Shown: one piece after another, positions 1 to 9,742 of the stretch
Layout of the letters: each line of letters starts with the position of its first letter
Numbering within the stretch: the stretch's first letter is position 1
Assembly: GCA_052298855.1 (NCBI GenBank)
Contig: DAVZXP010000010.1
Span: forward strand, 49,508 to 113,507
Length of the DNA stretch: 64,000 nt
Source of the DNA: Fimenecus sp052298855
GTDB lineage: Bacteria > Bacillota > Clostridia > Oscillospirales > Acutalibacteraceae
Direction: 5' to 3'
The notes under the pieces: generated by a model
Database searches by the model: none
Told to the model about the DNA's origin: nothing
Seen by the model: only the letters and a program-made list of their open reading frames with translations
Position numbers and translations under genes: made by a program

Positions 1-1296
1 GCACCGACAGAGAATTTGGGTCTGATTATAATTGATGAGGAGCAGGAAGCCTCTTATAAATCGGAAATGACCCCGAGATACAATGCGAAGGACGTTGCAA
101 AATTCAGGGCTAAATATAACAATTGCCTGCTTGTGCTTGCTTCGGCAACTCCGTCAATATCGGATTATGCGGCGGCAAAAAGCGGCTCAATCTCTCTCAG
201 CGTTATCGACGAGCGATACGGTAATGCTGTTTTGCCCGAGGTAATTACAACCGAAATGAAATATGCTGCCGATTCAAAGGTGCGTAATAATCTTTCGCAG
301 GAACTTGAAAATGCAATCGGCGAAGCTCTTTCTCAACGCAGACAATCAATTCTTTTATTAAACAGACGAGGCTTTAATACCTTTGCTTCGTGTGGTGCTT
401 GCGGAAAGGTTAAGGTTTGTCCGCATTGCAGCATTTCATTGACCTATCATTCAAAAAACAAACGCTTAATGTGCCATTATTGCGGATATTCCGAGCCGTT
501 TACAGATACCTGTTCTTATTGCGGCGAAAAAGCAGTTGTGTATTCGGGCTTCGGTACGCAGAAGCTTGAGGACGAGCTTCACGAAAAGTTTCCCGATGCA
601 AATGTGTTAAGGCTTGATACCGATTCAACGTCGGCACGTTATTCGTTTGAAAACTCACTTAAAGATTTTGCTGACGGCAAATATGATATTTTAGTCGGTA
701 CTCAAATGGTTGCAAAGGGACTTGATTTTCCGAATGTAACACTTGTTGGAGTTGTTTCGGTAGATCAGCAGCTGTTTAACGACGATTACAAAAGTGCCGA
801 AAGAGCATTTGATTTGCTTACACAGGTTGTCGGCAGAGCAGGTAGGGGAGATGTAAAAGGAAAAGCTATAATTCAAACAGGCTTCCCCGACAATGAGATT
901 ATACGCTTGGCCGCCAAGCAGGATTATGAGTCCTTCTTTAACTCTGAAATAGTGATAAGAAAGGCTTTGATTTATCCGCCGTACTGTGATTTTTGTTCCG
1001 TAAATTTTGTAGGTAAGGACGAAGCACTTACAAAGCAAGCGGCGGAGAGCTTTTTTGAAAGTGCGAAATATTTGCACGGCTACGGTTATCCCGACCTCGG
1101 AATAATTCTTTTAAGTCCGATTGCGCCGAGAATTGAAAAGGTTGCGGATAAATACCGTAACAGAGTGATAATTAAGTGTAAAAATAACGCAAGCTTTAGG
1201 GCGTATATTTCTACATTGCTTAAAAATTATATGAACGACAGAAAATTTAAGGATGTAACCGTTTTTGCGGATATAAATCCCGAAAATATGTTTTGA
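1..1296 (+). CDS. priA: Primosomal protein N' (PriA helicase), 5' end outside the window
   Basis: C-terminal part of the PriA replication-restart helicase, which unwinds stalled forks and loads the primosome. The reading frame is open from base 1, so the gene is cut by the window edge; the missing N-terminus would hold the DNA-binding domain and Walker A motif. Seen here are the DEEQ box (DEEQEASYK), a cysteine cluster (CGACGK, CPHC, CHYCGY, CSYCGE) that binds two zinc ions in the family, and the helicase motifs VGTQMVAKGLDF and QVVGRAGRG. The next gene, def, starts 10 bp after the stop; priA-def-fmt is a classic Firmicutes order. Confidence 0.96.
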   Translation, partial: APTENLGLIIIDEEQEASYKSEMTPRYNAKDVAKFRAKYNNCLLVLASATPSISDYAAAKSGSISLSVIDERYGNAVLPEVITTEMKYAADSKVRNNLSQELENAIGEALSQRRQSILLLNRRGFNTFASCGACGKVKVCPHCSISLTYHSKNKRLMCHYCGYSEPFTDTCSYCGEKAVVYSGFGTQKLEDELHEKFPDANVLRLDTDSTSARYSFENSLKDFADGKYDILVGTQMVAKGLDFPNVTLVGVVSVDQQLFNDDYKSAERAFDLLTQVVGRAGRGDVKGKAIIQTGFPDNEIIRLAAKQDYESFFNSEIVIRKALIYPPYCDFCSVNFVGKDEALTKQAAESFFESAKYLHGYGYPDLGIILLSPIAPRIEKVADKYRNRVIIKCKNNASFRAYISTLLKNYMNDRKFKDVTVFADINPENMF

Positions 1297-1306
1297 GGTG
1301 TATAAA

Positions 1307-1789
1307 ATGGCTATAAGACAAATCAGAATAAATGATGACCCAATATTAAAAAAGACAAGCAGAAAGGTTGAGGTCTTTGATGAAAGACTTGATATTTTGC
1401 TTGATGATATGAAGGATACCTTATATAAAGCCGAGGGCTGCGGTCTTGCGGCTGTTCAGGTAGGCGTTCTCAAAAGAGTTGTTCTTGTAGATGTCGGAGA
1501 CGGTCTTTTGGAGCTTATCAACCCCGAAATTATCGAGGCGACAGGCGAACAGTATGAGGTTGAGGGCTGCCTTTCCTTGCCGGGTAAAAGCGGCATTACC
1601 AAGCGCCCTATGTGCGTAAAGGTTAAGGCGCAAAACAGAGACGGCAGATGGTGTCAGTACAAGGGCGAGGGTCTTAAAGCAAGAGCCTTTTGCCATGAAA
1701 TTGACCATCTTGACGGACATCTTTACACCGAAAGGCTTGCACCCGAAGAGGTTATAAACCAAATTAAATTGGAAAACGACATAGACTAA
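1307..1789 (+). CDS. def: Peptide deformylase
   Basis: Removes the N-formyl group from nascent proteins. At 160 residues it has the three metal-site motifs: GCGLAAVQVG (motif 1), EGCLS with the metal-binding Cys (motif 2) and HEIDHLDG with two His ligands and the catalytic Glu (motif 3). The start chosen is the ATG after GAGGTG; an in-frame start 9 bp upstream lacks a ribosome binding site. It pairs with the next gene fmt, which adds the formyl group to initiator tRNA. Confidence 0.97.
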   Translation: MAIRQIRINDDPILKKTSRKVEVFDERLDILLDDMKDTLYKAEGCGLAAVQVGVLKRVVLVDVGDGLLELINPEIIEATGEQYEVEGCLSLPGKSGITKRPMCVKVKAQNRDGRWCQYKGEGLKARAFCHEIDHLDGHLYTERLAPEEVINQIKLENDID

Positions 1790-1846
1790 TAAAAGCCTTA
1801 AAAGCTGTAATCGGCTTAAAAACTTATCAGCAGAAAGGTTAATAAT

Positions 1847-2776
1847 ATGAAAATAGTATTTATGGGAACACCCGATTTTTCCGTGCCATGCCTTGAAAGA
1901 CTGATTTCAGACGGGGAAGAGGTTGTCGGAGTGTTCACTCAACCCGATAAACCGAAAGGCAGAGGCTATGAAATGGCGTTTTCGCCCGTCAAGGAATGTG
2001 CGATAAAGCACAATATCCCTGTTTTTCAGCCGAAGTCAATGAAAGACGGAGAAGCGTTGAAAATTATTGAAACGCTCAATCCCGATTTAACAATTGTAGT
2101 GGCATACGGAAAAATACTTCCGAAGGAAATTTTATATTTTCCGAAGTATAATTCAATAAATATTCACGCTTCGCTTTTACCTGCATACAGAGGTGCGGCG
2201 CCGATTCAATGGTCAATATTAAACGGCGAAAAGGTTACGGGAGTTACCTCAATGCTTATGAACGAGGGGCTTGATACGGGCGATATGCTCCTGTCCGAAA
2301 AAATTGAAATAACCGAAAATATGAATGCAGGAGAGCTTCACGACGCACTTTCGATAATGGGCGCTGAGGTTATGAGTAAGACGATAGCAGAGGTTAAAGC
2401 AAATTCCCTGAAGCCTGAAAAGCAGGATGATTCGCTTTCAAATTATTCGCCAATGCTCTCAAAGGCACTTTGCCCGACCGATTTTACAAAGAGCGCACAG
2501 GAGGTTCACAATCATATAAGAGGATTATCTCCGTGGCCCGTAGCAACCGCAACGCTTAACGGTAAAAAACTGAAGCTTCATTCATCCGTTATAGGCGGTA
2601 AAACAACTCTTGCTCCGGGAACTGTCGTATCAACCGACGGTGTTATTTCCGTTGCTTGCGGAGACGGTATTTGCGTTGATATTCTTTCTGTTCAGGCAGA
2701 GGGTAAAAAGCGTATGAGCTCCAAAGATTTTCTTTTAGGACATAAAATAGAGAAAGGCTCGGTTTTGAGCGAATGA
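1847..2776 (+). CDS. fmt: Methionyl-tRNA formyltransferase
   Basis: Transfers formyl from 10-formyl-tetrahydrofolate to Met-tRNAfMet. The 309 residues are normal length. The N-terminal MKIVFMGTPDFSVP strand-loop, the NIHASLLPAYRGAAPIQW active-site segment (Asn, His) and a later catalytic Asp in GLDTGDML are all visible, followed by the C-terminal OB-like tRNA-binding domain. An AGAAAGG ribosome binding site precedes the ATG. The stop overlaps the start of rsmB by 4 bp (ATGA), so the two are translationally coupled. Confidence 0.97.
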   Translation: MKIVFMGTPDFSVPCLERLISDGEEVVGVFTQPDKPKGRGYEMAFSPVKECAIKHNIPVFQPKSMKDGEALKIIETLNPDLTIVVAYGKILPKEILYFPKYNSINIHASLLPAYRGAAPIQWSILNGEKVTGVTSMLMNEGLDTGDMLLSEKIEITENMNAGELHDALSIMGAEVMSKTIAEVKANSLKPEKQDDSLSNYSPMLSKALCPTDFTKSAQEVHNHIRGLSPWPVATATLNGKKLKLHSSVIGGKTTLAPGTVVSTDGVISVACGDGICVDILSVQAEGKKRMSSKDFLLGHKIEKGSVLSE

Positions 2777-4053
2777 ACGACAGACAGTCAGCTTTCAAAA
2801 TACTCAACAAAATAGAAAAAGATAAGGCGTATACCAATCTTTTATTGGATTCTTATTTGAAAACTAATGCGGATGAGGTATATTCGGCATCCTTTGTTAC
2901 GGCTCTTGTCTATGGTGTAACAGAGCGTTTGATTACACTCGATTATATTCTCTCACAATACTTACGTCAGCCGATAAAAAAGCTCAAGCCGGAAGTGCTT
3001 ACTATTTTGAGAATGGGTGTTTATCAGTTAAAATTTATGGACTCCGTTCCCAATTCTGCCGCTGCCAATGAAAGCGTAAAGCTTGCAAAGAATAACGGCT
3101 GCGCTTTTGCGTCGGGTCTTGTGAATTCCGTGTTGAGAAAGGTATCGGCGGATAAGCTTGAATATCCCAATACGGACGACCCCGTTTACGATATGAGTAT
3201 TCGTTATTCATGCCCATACGATTTAGTTTCACACTACTGTAAGGACTACGGCATGGAAAACGCTGAGGGAATTTTAAGCCACTCTGTCGGAGAACAGAGG
3301 ATTTTCGCAAGGGTAAATACACTTAAAACCGATTTTGACAGTCTTAAAAGGTCTTTGGAGAATGAAAAAATTGAAATTTCTCCCTGCGAAAATATTGATA
3401 ACCATTTTGAATTCAAAACGCATTGTGCTATCGAGCGATTGCCGCAGTTTTCAGACGGTCTTTTTCATGTTCAGGACATTGCTTCGGCAATTTGCGTGAA
3501 AAGTCTTGAATTGGACGAAAATATGACCTTTATTGATGTTTGCTCGGCTCCGGGCGGAAAAACCTTTACCGCCGCACAATATATGAATAATAAAGGCAAA
3601 ATATATGCTTTCGACTTGTATGAGCACAGAGTTAAGCTGATTTCAGAGGGTGCCGAAAGGCTCGGAATTGATATTGTTTCGGCATGGCAGGGCGACGCTC
3701 TTTTTTTAAGAAAAGATCTAATCGGCACAGCCGACAGAGTGCTTTGCGATGTGCCGTGCTCAGGGCTCGGCGTTATAGGCAAAAAGCCTGAAATACGCTA
3801 TAAAAACCTTGACTTAATTGACAAATTGACTCAAACACAGTATAATATTTTAATCAATGCGTCCGAATATCTTAAGCCTGACGGGTTGCTTGTTTATTCA
3901 ACCTGCTCACTTAACAAGGCGGAAAATGAAGATGTTTGCGATAGATTTTTATCTGAACATTCTAATTTTGAAAAGCATAAGGACTATTTGACTTTATTCC
4001 CACACATAAACAATTCCGACGGATTTTTTATAGCGGTATTCAGGAGAATATAA
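2773..4053 (+). CDS. rsmB: 16S rRNA (cytosine-967-C5)-methyltransferase
   Basis: SAM-dependent m5C methyltransferase for 16S rRNA. An N-terminal NusB-like helical domain (about residues 1-130) is followed by a Rossmann methyltransferase domain. The SAM motif VCSAPGGKTF, the motif IV catalytic region DVPCSGLGV and the motif VI cysteine YSTCSL are visible. At 426 residues it is full length. It sits between fmt and rlmN, with 4-bp overlap upstream and a 1-bp gap downstream. Confidence 0.96.
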   Translation: MNDRQSAFKILNKIEKDKAYTNLLLDSYLKTNADEVYSASFVTALVYGVTERLITLDYILSQYLRQPIKKLKPEVLTILRMGVYQLKFMDSVPNSAAANESVKLAKNNGCAFASGLVNSVLRKVSADKLEYPNTDDPVYDMSIRYSCPYDLVSHYCKDYGMENAEGILSHSVGEQRIFARVNTLKTDFDSLKRSLENEKIEISPCENIDNHFEFKTHCAIERLPQFSDGLFHVQDIASAICVKSLELDENMTFIDVCSAPGGKTFTAAQYMNNKGKIYAFDLYEHRVKLISEGAERLGIDIVSAWQGDALFLRKDLIGTADRVLCDVPCSGLGVIGKKPEIRYKNLDLIDKLTQTQYNILINASEYLKPDGLLVYSTCSLNKAENEDVCDRFLSEHSNFEKHKDYLTLFPHINNSDGFFIAVFRRI

Positions 4054-4054
4054 T

Positions 4055-5089
4055 TTGGAAAAAATTGATATACGTTCGTTAAATTATCAAGAGCTTGCAG
4101 AAGAGGTTAAGGCTCTCGGGCTTCCTAAATTCAGAACAGATCAGATTTACTCTTGGCTTTTTGAAAAGGGGGTCAGAGATTTTTCGGAAATGTCCAATCT
4201 TTCAAAGGATTTGCGACAGACACTTGATGAAAGATTTGTTATCAGGAATTGCACAATCGACACGAAACTTTGCTCAAAACTTGATGAAACCGTGAAGTAC
4301 CTTTTTGAGCTTGGCAAGGGTGAGTTTGTTGAATGTGTTGTTATGAAATATAAATACGGTTATTCGATATGCGTATCCACACAGCTTGGTTGTAAAATGG
4401 GCTGTAAATTCTGTGCATCTGCAATCGGCGGCTTCAAACGCCATTTGACTGCGAGTGAGATACTTTCGGAGATTTATACGGCGCAGAGTGATTTAGGCAT
4501 TAAAATATCGCATATTGTTCTTATGGGAACAGGTGAACCGCTTGACAATTATGATAATGTTATGCGCTTTTTGGAGCTTGTGACGAACGAAAAAGGTCTT
4601 AATATAAGCATGAGGCATATTTCGCTTTCAACCTGCGGTGTTGTCCCGAAGATTTATGAGCTTGCGGAGAAAAAGCTCGGCTTAACGCTTTCTATTTCTC
4701 TTCACGCACCGAATGATAACATCAGGTCGCAGACTATGCCCGTAAACTCAAAGTGGAATATCGAAGAGCTTTTAACCGCTTGCCGTTATTACACAAAGGT
4801 TACGTCACGCAGGATTTCGTTTGAATATGCAATGATAGATTCTTTTAATGACTCGGTTGAATGTGCCGAGGAATTGGCATCAAGGCTTTCGGGTATGTTA
4901 TGTCATATAAATCTTATTCCTGTCAATAATGTCAGGGAGAATAATTATGAAAGAAGTAACGAAAAGAACATAAAGAGGTTTATTTCTGTTTTGGAGCGTC
5001 ACGGGCTTACCGTTACCGTCAGACGTACACTCGGCAGTGATATTAACGCCTCTTGCGGTCAGCTTAGAGCAAAGAAGGAAAATCTTTAA
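4055..5089 (+). CDS. rlmN: Dual-specificity RNA methyltransferase RlmN
   Basis: Radical SAM enzyme that makes 2-methyladenosine at A2503 of 23S rRNA and A37 of some tRNAs. The CX3CX2C cluster motif is CKMGCKFC, and the C-terminal methyl-carrier cysteine lies in NASCGQLR, so the enzyme looks intact at 344 residues. The start is TTG, with GGAG 11 bp upstream inside the end of rsmB. It belongs to the same operon as rsmB. Confidence 0.97.
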   Translation: MEKIDIRSLNYQELAEEVKALGLPKFRTDQIYSWLFEKGVRDFSEMSNLSKDLRQTLDERFVIRNCTIDTKLCSKLDETVKYLFELGKGEFVECVVMKYKYGYSICVSTQLGCKMGCKFCASAIGGFKRHLTASEILSEIYTAQSDLGIKISHIVLMGTGEPLDNYDNVMRFLELVTNEKGLNISMRHISLSTCGVVPKIYELAEKKLGLTLSISLHAPNDNIRSQTMPVNSKWNIEELLTACRYYTKVTSRRISFEYAMIDSFNDSVECAEELASRLSGMLCHINLIPVNNVRENNYERSNEKNIKRFISVLERHGLTVTVRRTLGSDINASCGQLRAKKENL

Positions 5090-5104
5090 CGGAGGATACA
5101 GGCA

Positions 5105-5833
5105 TTGAAAATTGTTGCAAAAACCGACATCGGAAAAAAGCGTAGCACCAATCAGGATTCTTATGTAACAGGCGAATTACCCGGCTCGGTGGCTTGGGCT
5201 GTTGTCTGTGACGGAATGGGCGGTGCCGCAGGTGGCAGTATAGCTTCTTCGACGGCGGTTAAAGTTATTTCCGAAAAAATAAATTCTGTATATAGAACGG
5301 GAATGAGCCCTAAATCGATAAAGAATATGATTATGACGGCGATTACTGCCGCAAATATAAGCGTTTATGATATGAGCAGAGCCAATAAAGAGCTTGAGGG
5401 AATGGGCACAACCGTTGTGTGCTGTGTCGTTGCCGAAGGTGTTGCGCATATTGCTCATGCGGGAGACAGCAGGGCTTACAGTATCAAAGATGACACTGTA
5501 ACTCAGCTTACTAAAGACCATACCGTTGTGCAGGTGCTTGTTGAAACAGGCAAGCTCACACAGGAACAGGCGAAATCTCACCCGAGAAAAAATCTTATCA
5601 CAAGAGCTCTCGGTGTTGAAGAAAACATAAAAATTGACTATTGCGAGTATGATATGTCAGAAAATGAAGTTATACTTCTTTGTACCGACGGACTTACAAA
5701 CTATGTTGAAAATGCTGAATTCAGCGAAGTAATTAAAAATAATTCGTATTATGAGATAGCCGATTTGCTTGTCAATATGGCAAATGAAAACGGCGGCGGC
5801 GACAATATAACCGTTGTTGCAATTTCTTATTAA
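5105..5833 (+). CDS. prpC: PP2C-family Ser/Thr phosphatase (PrpC/Stp)
   Basis: Metal-dependent phosphatase that reverses phosphorylation by the adjacent PASTA kinase. Family metal-site motifs are present: CDGMGG near residue 37, AHAGDSRAY, CTDGLTNYV and GGGDNITV near the C-terminus. Length is 242 residues, with no membrane segment, so it is cytoplasmic. The start is TTG after a GGAGG ribosome binding site. The prpC-prkC-rsgA-thiN-spoVM order matches Bacillus, apart from missing rpe. Confidence 0.95.
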   Translation: MKIVAKTDIGKKRSTNQDSYVTGELPGSVAWAVVCDGMGGAAGGSIASSTAVKVISEKINSVYRTGMSPKSIKNMIMTAITAANISVYDMSRANKELEGMGTTVVCCVVAEGVAHIAHAGDSRAYSIKDDTVTQLTKDHTVVQVLVETGKLTQEQAKSHPRKNLITRALGVEENIKIDYCEYDMSENEVILLCTDGLTNYVENAEFSEVIKNNSYYEIADLLVNMANENGGGDNITVVAISY

Positions 5834-5844
5834 GAGGTGTTATT

Positions 5845-8001
5845 ATGGAAAACTATTGTGGAAAAAGACTTGACGGAAGATATGAAATCAGAGAGATTAT
5901 CGGCGTCGGCGGTATGGCTGTTGTTTACAAAGCGTATGATAATATCGACGACAGAATAGTTGCGGTTAAAATTCTTAAAGAAGAATTCCTTGCTAACGAG
6001 GAGTTTCGACGCAGATTTAAGAACGAGTCAAAGGCAATTGCGGTTCTTTCACACCCCAACATTGTAAAGGTGTACGACGTAAGCTTCGGCGACCGACTTC
6101 AGTACATTGTAATGGAATATGTTGAGGGAATAACTCTTAAAGAGTATATCGAGCAGCAGAAGGTTATCAACTGGAAGGAAGCTGTACATTTTGTAAGTCA
6201 GATACTTCTTGCTCTCCAACATGCACATGATAAGGGCATTGTCCACCGAGATATTAAACCGCAGAACATTATGCTTTTGCAGGACGGTACGATTAAGGTT
6301 ACAGATTTCGGCATTGCAAGATTTTCACGTGGCGATACAAGAACAATGACAGAGGATGCTATCGGCTCTGTTCATTATATCAGCCCCGAGCAGGCAAGAG
6401 GCGAATTAACAGATGATAAGGCTGACATTTATTCTGTCGGCGTCGTAATGTATGAAATGCTTACAGGTCAGCTTCCTTTTCAGTCTGACAATGCTGTTTC
6501 TATTGCAATTATGCAACTTCAACAGGAGGCAAAACCGCCTCGTGAAATAAATCCTGAAATTCCGCTTGGACTTGAGCAGATTACAATGAGAGCTATGCAG
6601 AAAAACCCGAATAACCGTTATCATTCGGCTGCTGAAATGATGCTTGACATTGATGAGTTCAAACGCAATCCGTCAATCAAGTTCAATTATAATTACTTTG
6701 TTGACAACGAGCCTACAAAATTTGTTGATGACGCAACAAAGGCTATCCCGACTGTTGCTAAACAACAAGTCGCAAAGACCGAGGAAACTCAGCCTGCTCC
6801 AGCAGAAGAGGAAGCGGAAGAAAACGAACCCAATAAAACTATGCCGATTATCTTCGGAGTTATTGCAGGCGTTATTGTAATCATTGCAATTTTTGTCGGC
6901 GTTTTACTTTTCAAAAACGGTCAAAAGGTTACCGTGCCTAATTTTGTCGGACTTAATTACAACGACGAAATTATGTCAAATTCCGAATACACCGATAATT
7001 TCAAGTTTGAAACACAGTCTGTATTCTCAACCGACGTTGAAGCAGGCAAGGTTATTAAGCAGACGCCTGATGCAGATTCAAAAGTCAGAAAAGGCAAGAC
7101 AATTAAGCTTGAAATCGCTTATAATGACCAAAGCATTCAAATTTCAGGCATTGTGGGTCTTTCTGTCAGCGAGGCGGAAGCAAAGCTTAAGCAAAGCGGT
7201 TTCCAGGTTAAAACAATCGCTTCATATAACAAGAGTGCAACTCCGGGCGTTGTTTATGAGATTTATCCGTCCGAGGGCTCATATGCAGAGAAGGGCTCGC
7301 TTGTAACGATTTATGTCTCAACCGATGAAAACCCCAATTCGAAAAATGTTACACAGGTTGTCGGCTACAGTAAGGATATTGCAATAGAGCTTCTCAAGGC
7401 TGACGGCTTTAAGGTTAAGGTAACCGATACCGACAGCGCAGAGGCTGCAGGAACGGTTGTTGACCAGTCTCCTAAGGGCGGCGAAGCAGCGGATAACGGC
7501 GCAGAGGTTACGATTTATGTAAGTACAGGCACTCCGTCCGAAAGTACGGCGAAGATTACGATTGATCTTCCGCAGACCGTAAATTCGGCTTCGGGTACTG
7601 TAAAGGTTTATCTCGGCAGTGAAGCGTATCAGACCTACAATGATGTTTTGCTTGCAGGCGGAACAAAAACCGTTGAGGTAAAGGGTAAAGGTTCAACTAC
7701 ATTTACCGTAAAGATTAACGATCAAACTGTCATGACAGGTAATATTGACTTTACAAAAACACCTGCCGACCTTTCAAATATTTCAAAAACTCCGTATGTT
7801 GAGAAATATTCTGTTCCGAATGTTGTCGGAATGAGTGTTTCCGAGGCTGTTAAAACGCTTGAAAAAGCAGGATTTACAAACGTTGCCGTGTTTGATAAAA
7901 ACAACAATAAAATTTCAAGCGGTACTGTTATTGAACAGCTTCCGAATCATGACAATAACACATATTCCAAGGATCAAAAAATAACCCTTACGGCGGAATA
8001 A
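5845..8001 (+). CDS. prkC: PASTA-domain Ser/Thr protein kinase
   Basis: Membrane sensor kinase (718 residues) for cell-wall fragments, involved in growth, germination and cell-wall control in the family. The cytoplasmic kinase domain (about 1-275) shows GVGGMAVVYK, the ATP lysine in VAVKILK, HRDIKPQN, DFG and SPEQARG. A single membrane helix lies near residues 332-356. Outside are PASTA-type repeats starting at VPNFVGL, ISGIVGL, VTQVVGY and, at the C-terminus, VPNVVGM. Between the third and last repeat is a ~90-residue beta-rich insert that is not PASTA-like. A GAGGTG site precedes the ATG, 11 bp after prpC. Confidence 0.96.
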   Translation: MENYCGKRLDGRYEIREIIGVGGMAVVYKAYDNIDDRIVAVKILKEEFLANEEFRRRFKNESKAIAVLSHPNIVKVYDVSFGDRLQYIVMEYVEGITLKEYIEQQKVINWKEAVHFVSQILLALQHAHDKGIVHRDIKPQNIMLLQDGTIKVTDFGIARFSRGDTRTMTEDAIGSVHYISPEQARGELTDDKADIYSVGVVMYEMLTGQLPFQSDNAVSIAIMQLQQEAKPPREINPEIPLGLEQITMRAMQKNPNNRYHSAAEMMLDIDEFKRNPSIKFNYNYFVDNEPTKFVDDATKAIPTVAKQQVAKTEETQPAPAEEEAEENEPNKTMPIIFGVIAGVIVIIAIFVGVLLFKNGQKVTVPNFVGLNYNDEIMSNSEYTDNFKFETQSVFSTDVEAGKVIKQTPDADSKVRKGKTIKLEIAYNDQSIQISGIVGLSVSEAEAKLKQSGFQVKTIASYNKSATPGVVYEIYPSEGSYAEKGSLVTIYVSTDENPNSKNVTQVVGYSKDIAIELLKADGFKVKVTDTDSAEAAGTVVDQSPKGGEAADNGAEVTIYVSTGTPSESTAKITIDLPQTVNSASGTVKVYLGSEAYQTYNDVLLAGGTKTVEVKGKGSTTFTVKINDQTVMTGNIDFTKTPADLSNISKTPYVEKYSVPNVVGMSVSEAVKTLEKAGFTNVAVFDKNNNKISSGTVIEQLPNHDNNTYSKDQKITLTAE

Positions 8002-8002
8002 T

Positions 8003-8887
8003 ATGAAAACACTTAACGGAACAATTATAAAAGGTATCGGCGGCTTCTATTATGTTGAAGCCGCCGATGAGATATATGAATGTAAGGCGAGGGGAGTATT
8101 CCGAAAGGAAAAGCTGTCTCCTCTCGTAGGCGATAAGGTTACTATCAGCGTCAATGATAACGCAGAGAATACCATTGATGAAATTATGCCTCGAAAGAAC
8201 GCTTTGATACGTCCGCCTGTTGTAAATATCGATAATTTGATTATTGTCGTATCAACGGTAGAGCCAAAGCCTTCAACTCTTGTGATTGATAAGCTTATCG
8301 CAGTTGCGGAGCATAAGAATATTGAGCCGATAATCGTTATTACAAAGTCGGATCTTGCATCTGCGCAGGAAATATTCGATATTTACACTCTTGCAGGCTT
8401 TAAGACAATAATCGTATCCAATGAGACAAAAGGCGGTGTTGATGAGGTTAAAGCGGTTTTGAAGGATAAAATCAGCGCTTTAACAGGCAATTCGGGCGTT
8501 GGAAAAACCTCGCTTCTCAATAATCTTGACGAAACACTAGCTCTTAAAACCGCACAGATAAGCAAAAAGCTTGGACGAGGCAGGCATACAACTCGGCAAG
8601 CGGAGCTTTACAGAGTCTGCGACGGGTTTGTTGTTGATACACCGGGCTTTTCGTCATTTGAAATTGATAAAAGCGAAATAATTTTGAAGGATGAGCTTGT
8701 TTATTGCTTCAGAGATTTTTCCGATTATATTGAAAAGTGCAAATTTTACCCGTCTTGCACTCATACCGCAGATAAAGGCTGTGCCGTTGTTGAAGCGGTA
8801 AACGAGGGCAAGATCAGCAAATCAAGGCATAACAGCTATGTTCAGCTTTATAATGAGGTCAAGGATATAAAGGAATGGAACTTGTAA
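8003..8887 (+). CDS. rsgA: Ribosome small-subunit GTPase RsgA
   Basis: Circularly permuted GTPase that aids maturation of the 30S subunit. An OB fold is followed by the G4 motif TKSD, then the P loop GNSGVGKTSLLN and then DTPGFSSF (G3). The C-terminal zinc knuckle uses Cys and His residues in CKFYPSCTHTADKGC. At 294 residues it is normal length. It starts immediately after prkC and overlaps thiN by 13 bp. Confidence 0.96.
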   Translation: MKTLNGTIIKGIGGFYYVEAADEIYECKARGVFRKEKLSPLVGDKVTISVNDNAENTIDEIMPRKNALIRPPVVNIDNLIIVVSTVEPKPSTLVIDKLIAVAEHKNIEPIIVITKSDLASAQEIFDIYTLAGFKTIIVSNETKGGVDEVKAVLKDKISALTGNSGVGKTSLLNNLDETLALKTAQISKKLGRGRHTTRQAELYRVCDGFVVDTPGFSSFEIDKSEIILKDELVYCFRDFSDYIEKCKFYPSCTHTADKGCAVVEAVNEGKISKSRHNSYVQLYNEVKDIKEWNL

Positions 8888-9516
8888 ATAAAAGACGGAG
8901 CGTAATTGTCGGCGCCGCTAAAATTGAAAACAGCGAATTACTAAAAAAGAATATTTTTTACGATGATTATGTTATCGGTGCCGATGCAGGTTATAAAGCT
9001 TTGACGGACTTGGGCATAACTCCCGATTTGATTGTCGGCGATTTTGATTCCTCAGATACTCCGGAGCTTAACGTCGAGGTTATATCCTTGAATCCGATTA
9101 AGGACTGTACCGATATGGAGTTTGCCGTGGAAAGGGCAGTTGAAAAAGGCTTTTCCGATATACTTATTCTCGGTGCTACAGGCGGCAGGCTTGACCATAC
9201 CTTTGCGAATTTTGCGCTTTTGGGCGATTTCAAGCAAAAAGGAATCAATATAACAATTTTAGACGATTATCACAAGATTTACACATTAAAAGACGAATCT
9301 CACACGGTGCAGAAAAACAACAAATTTTTATCGGTTTTTGCACTCGGCGGTTTTGCCGAGGTTACTCTTGAAGGCGTGTTTTATCCGTTAAATAAGTATA
9401 AGCTCTCTCCGTTTCAGTCAATGGGCGTCAGCAACGAAATTACAGACTCTAATGCTAAAATAACTGTAACCGACGGAACATTGCTTGTTATGGAGGTTTC
9501 AAAAGAAGCTTTTTAA
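8875..9516 (+). CDS. thiN: Thiamine pyrophosphokinase
   Basis: Converts thiamine to thiamine diphosphate using ATP. Typical motifs are GADAGYKAL, VGDFDSSD and GATGGRLDH, followed by a C-terminal beta-rich substrate domain; 213 residues is the usual length. The start lies inside rsgA (13-bp overlap), so the two are coupled. In Bacillus the gene also sits just downstream of the rsgA region and just before spoVM, as here. Confidence 0.94.
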   Translation: MELVNKRRSVIVGAAKIENSELLKKNIFYDDYVIGADAGYKALTDLGITPDLIVGDFDSSDTPELNVEVISLNPIKDCTDMEFAVERAVEKGFSDILILGATGGRLDHTFANFALLGDFKQKGINITILDDYHKIYTLKDESHTVQKNNKFLSVFALGGFAEVTLEGVFYPLNKYKLSPFQSMGVSNEITDSNAKITVTDGTLLVMEVSKEAF

Positions 9517-9574
9517 CACTTTTCATCGCTTTTGAATATAGTGTAATAGCACAAGAAAAAAGGCGGTGTATTTT

Positions 9575-9730
9575 ATGGGCAAACGCAAGCAGAAAATCGG
9601 TATAGGGGCAATTCTCCTTGTCTTTGGATTAGGCTTGGCTCTTGCCTTTACAATTCCTGCGAAGGCGCTTGTTGTTGTACTGTCCTTTGCGCTTGCCGCA
9701 AGCGGCGTTGTCTTGTGCAAATGCTGTTAG
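9575..9730 (+). CDS. Small membrane protein of 51 residues, unknown
   Basis: A short gene with AGGCGGTG upstream of its ATG, beginning MGKRKQKIGIG and ending in a CKCC motif. After the basic N-terminus come two hydrophobic stretches (about residues 9-26 and 29-46), enough for a small helical-hairpin membrane peptide. It lies between thiN and spoVM and is spaced 12 bp from spoVM with a shared GGAGG region, so they are probably co-expressed. The function is unknown; its position suggests, but does not prove, a sporulation or envelope link. Confidence 0.7.
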   Translation: MGKRKQKIGIGAILLVFGLGLALAFTIPAKALVVVLSFALAASGVVLCKCC

Positions 9731-9742
9731 GAGGAAAGCAAT

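Noticed and set aside
691..1077. 128-codon minus-strand frame inside priA
   Set aside because: Shadow of a conserved helicase domain; no ribosome binding site or recognisable protein.
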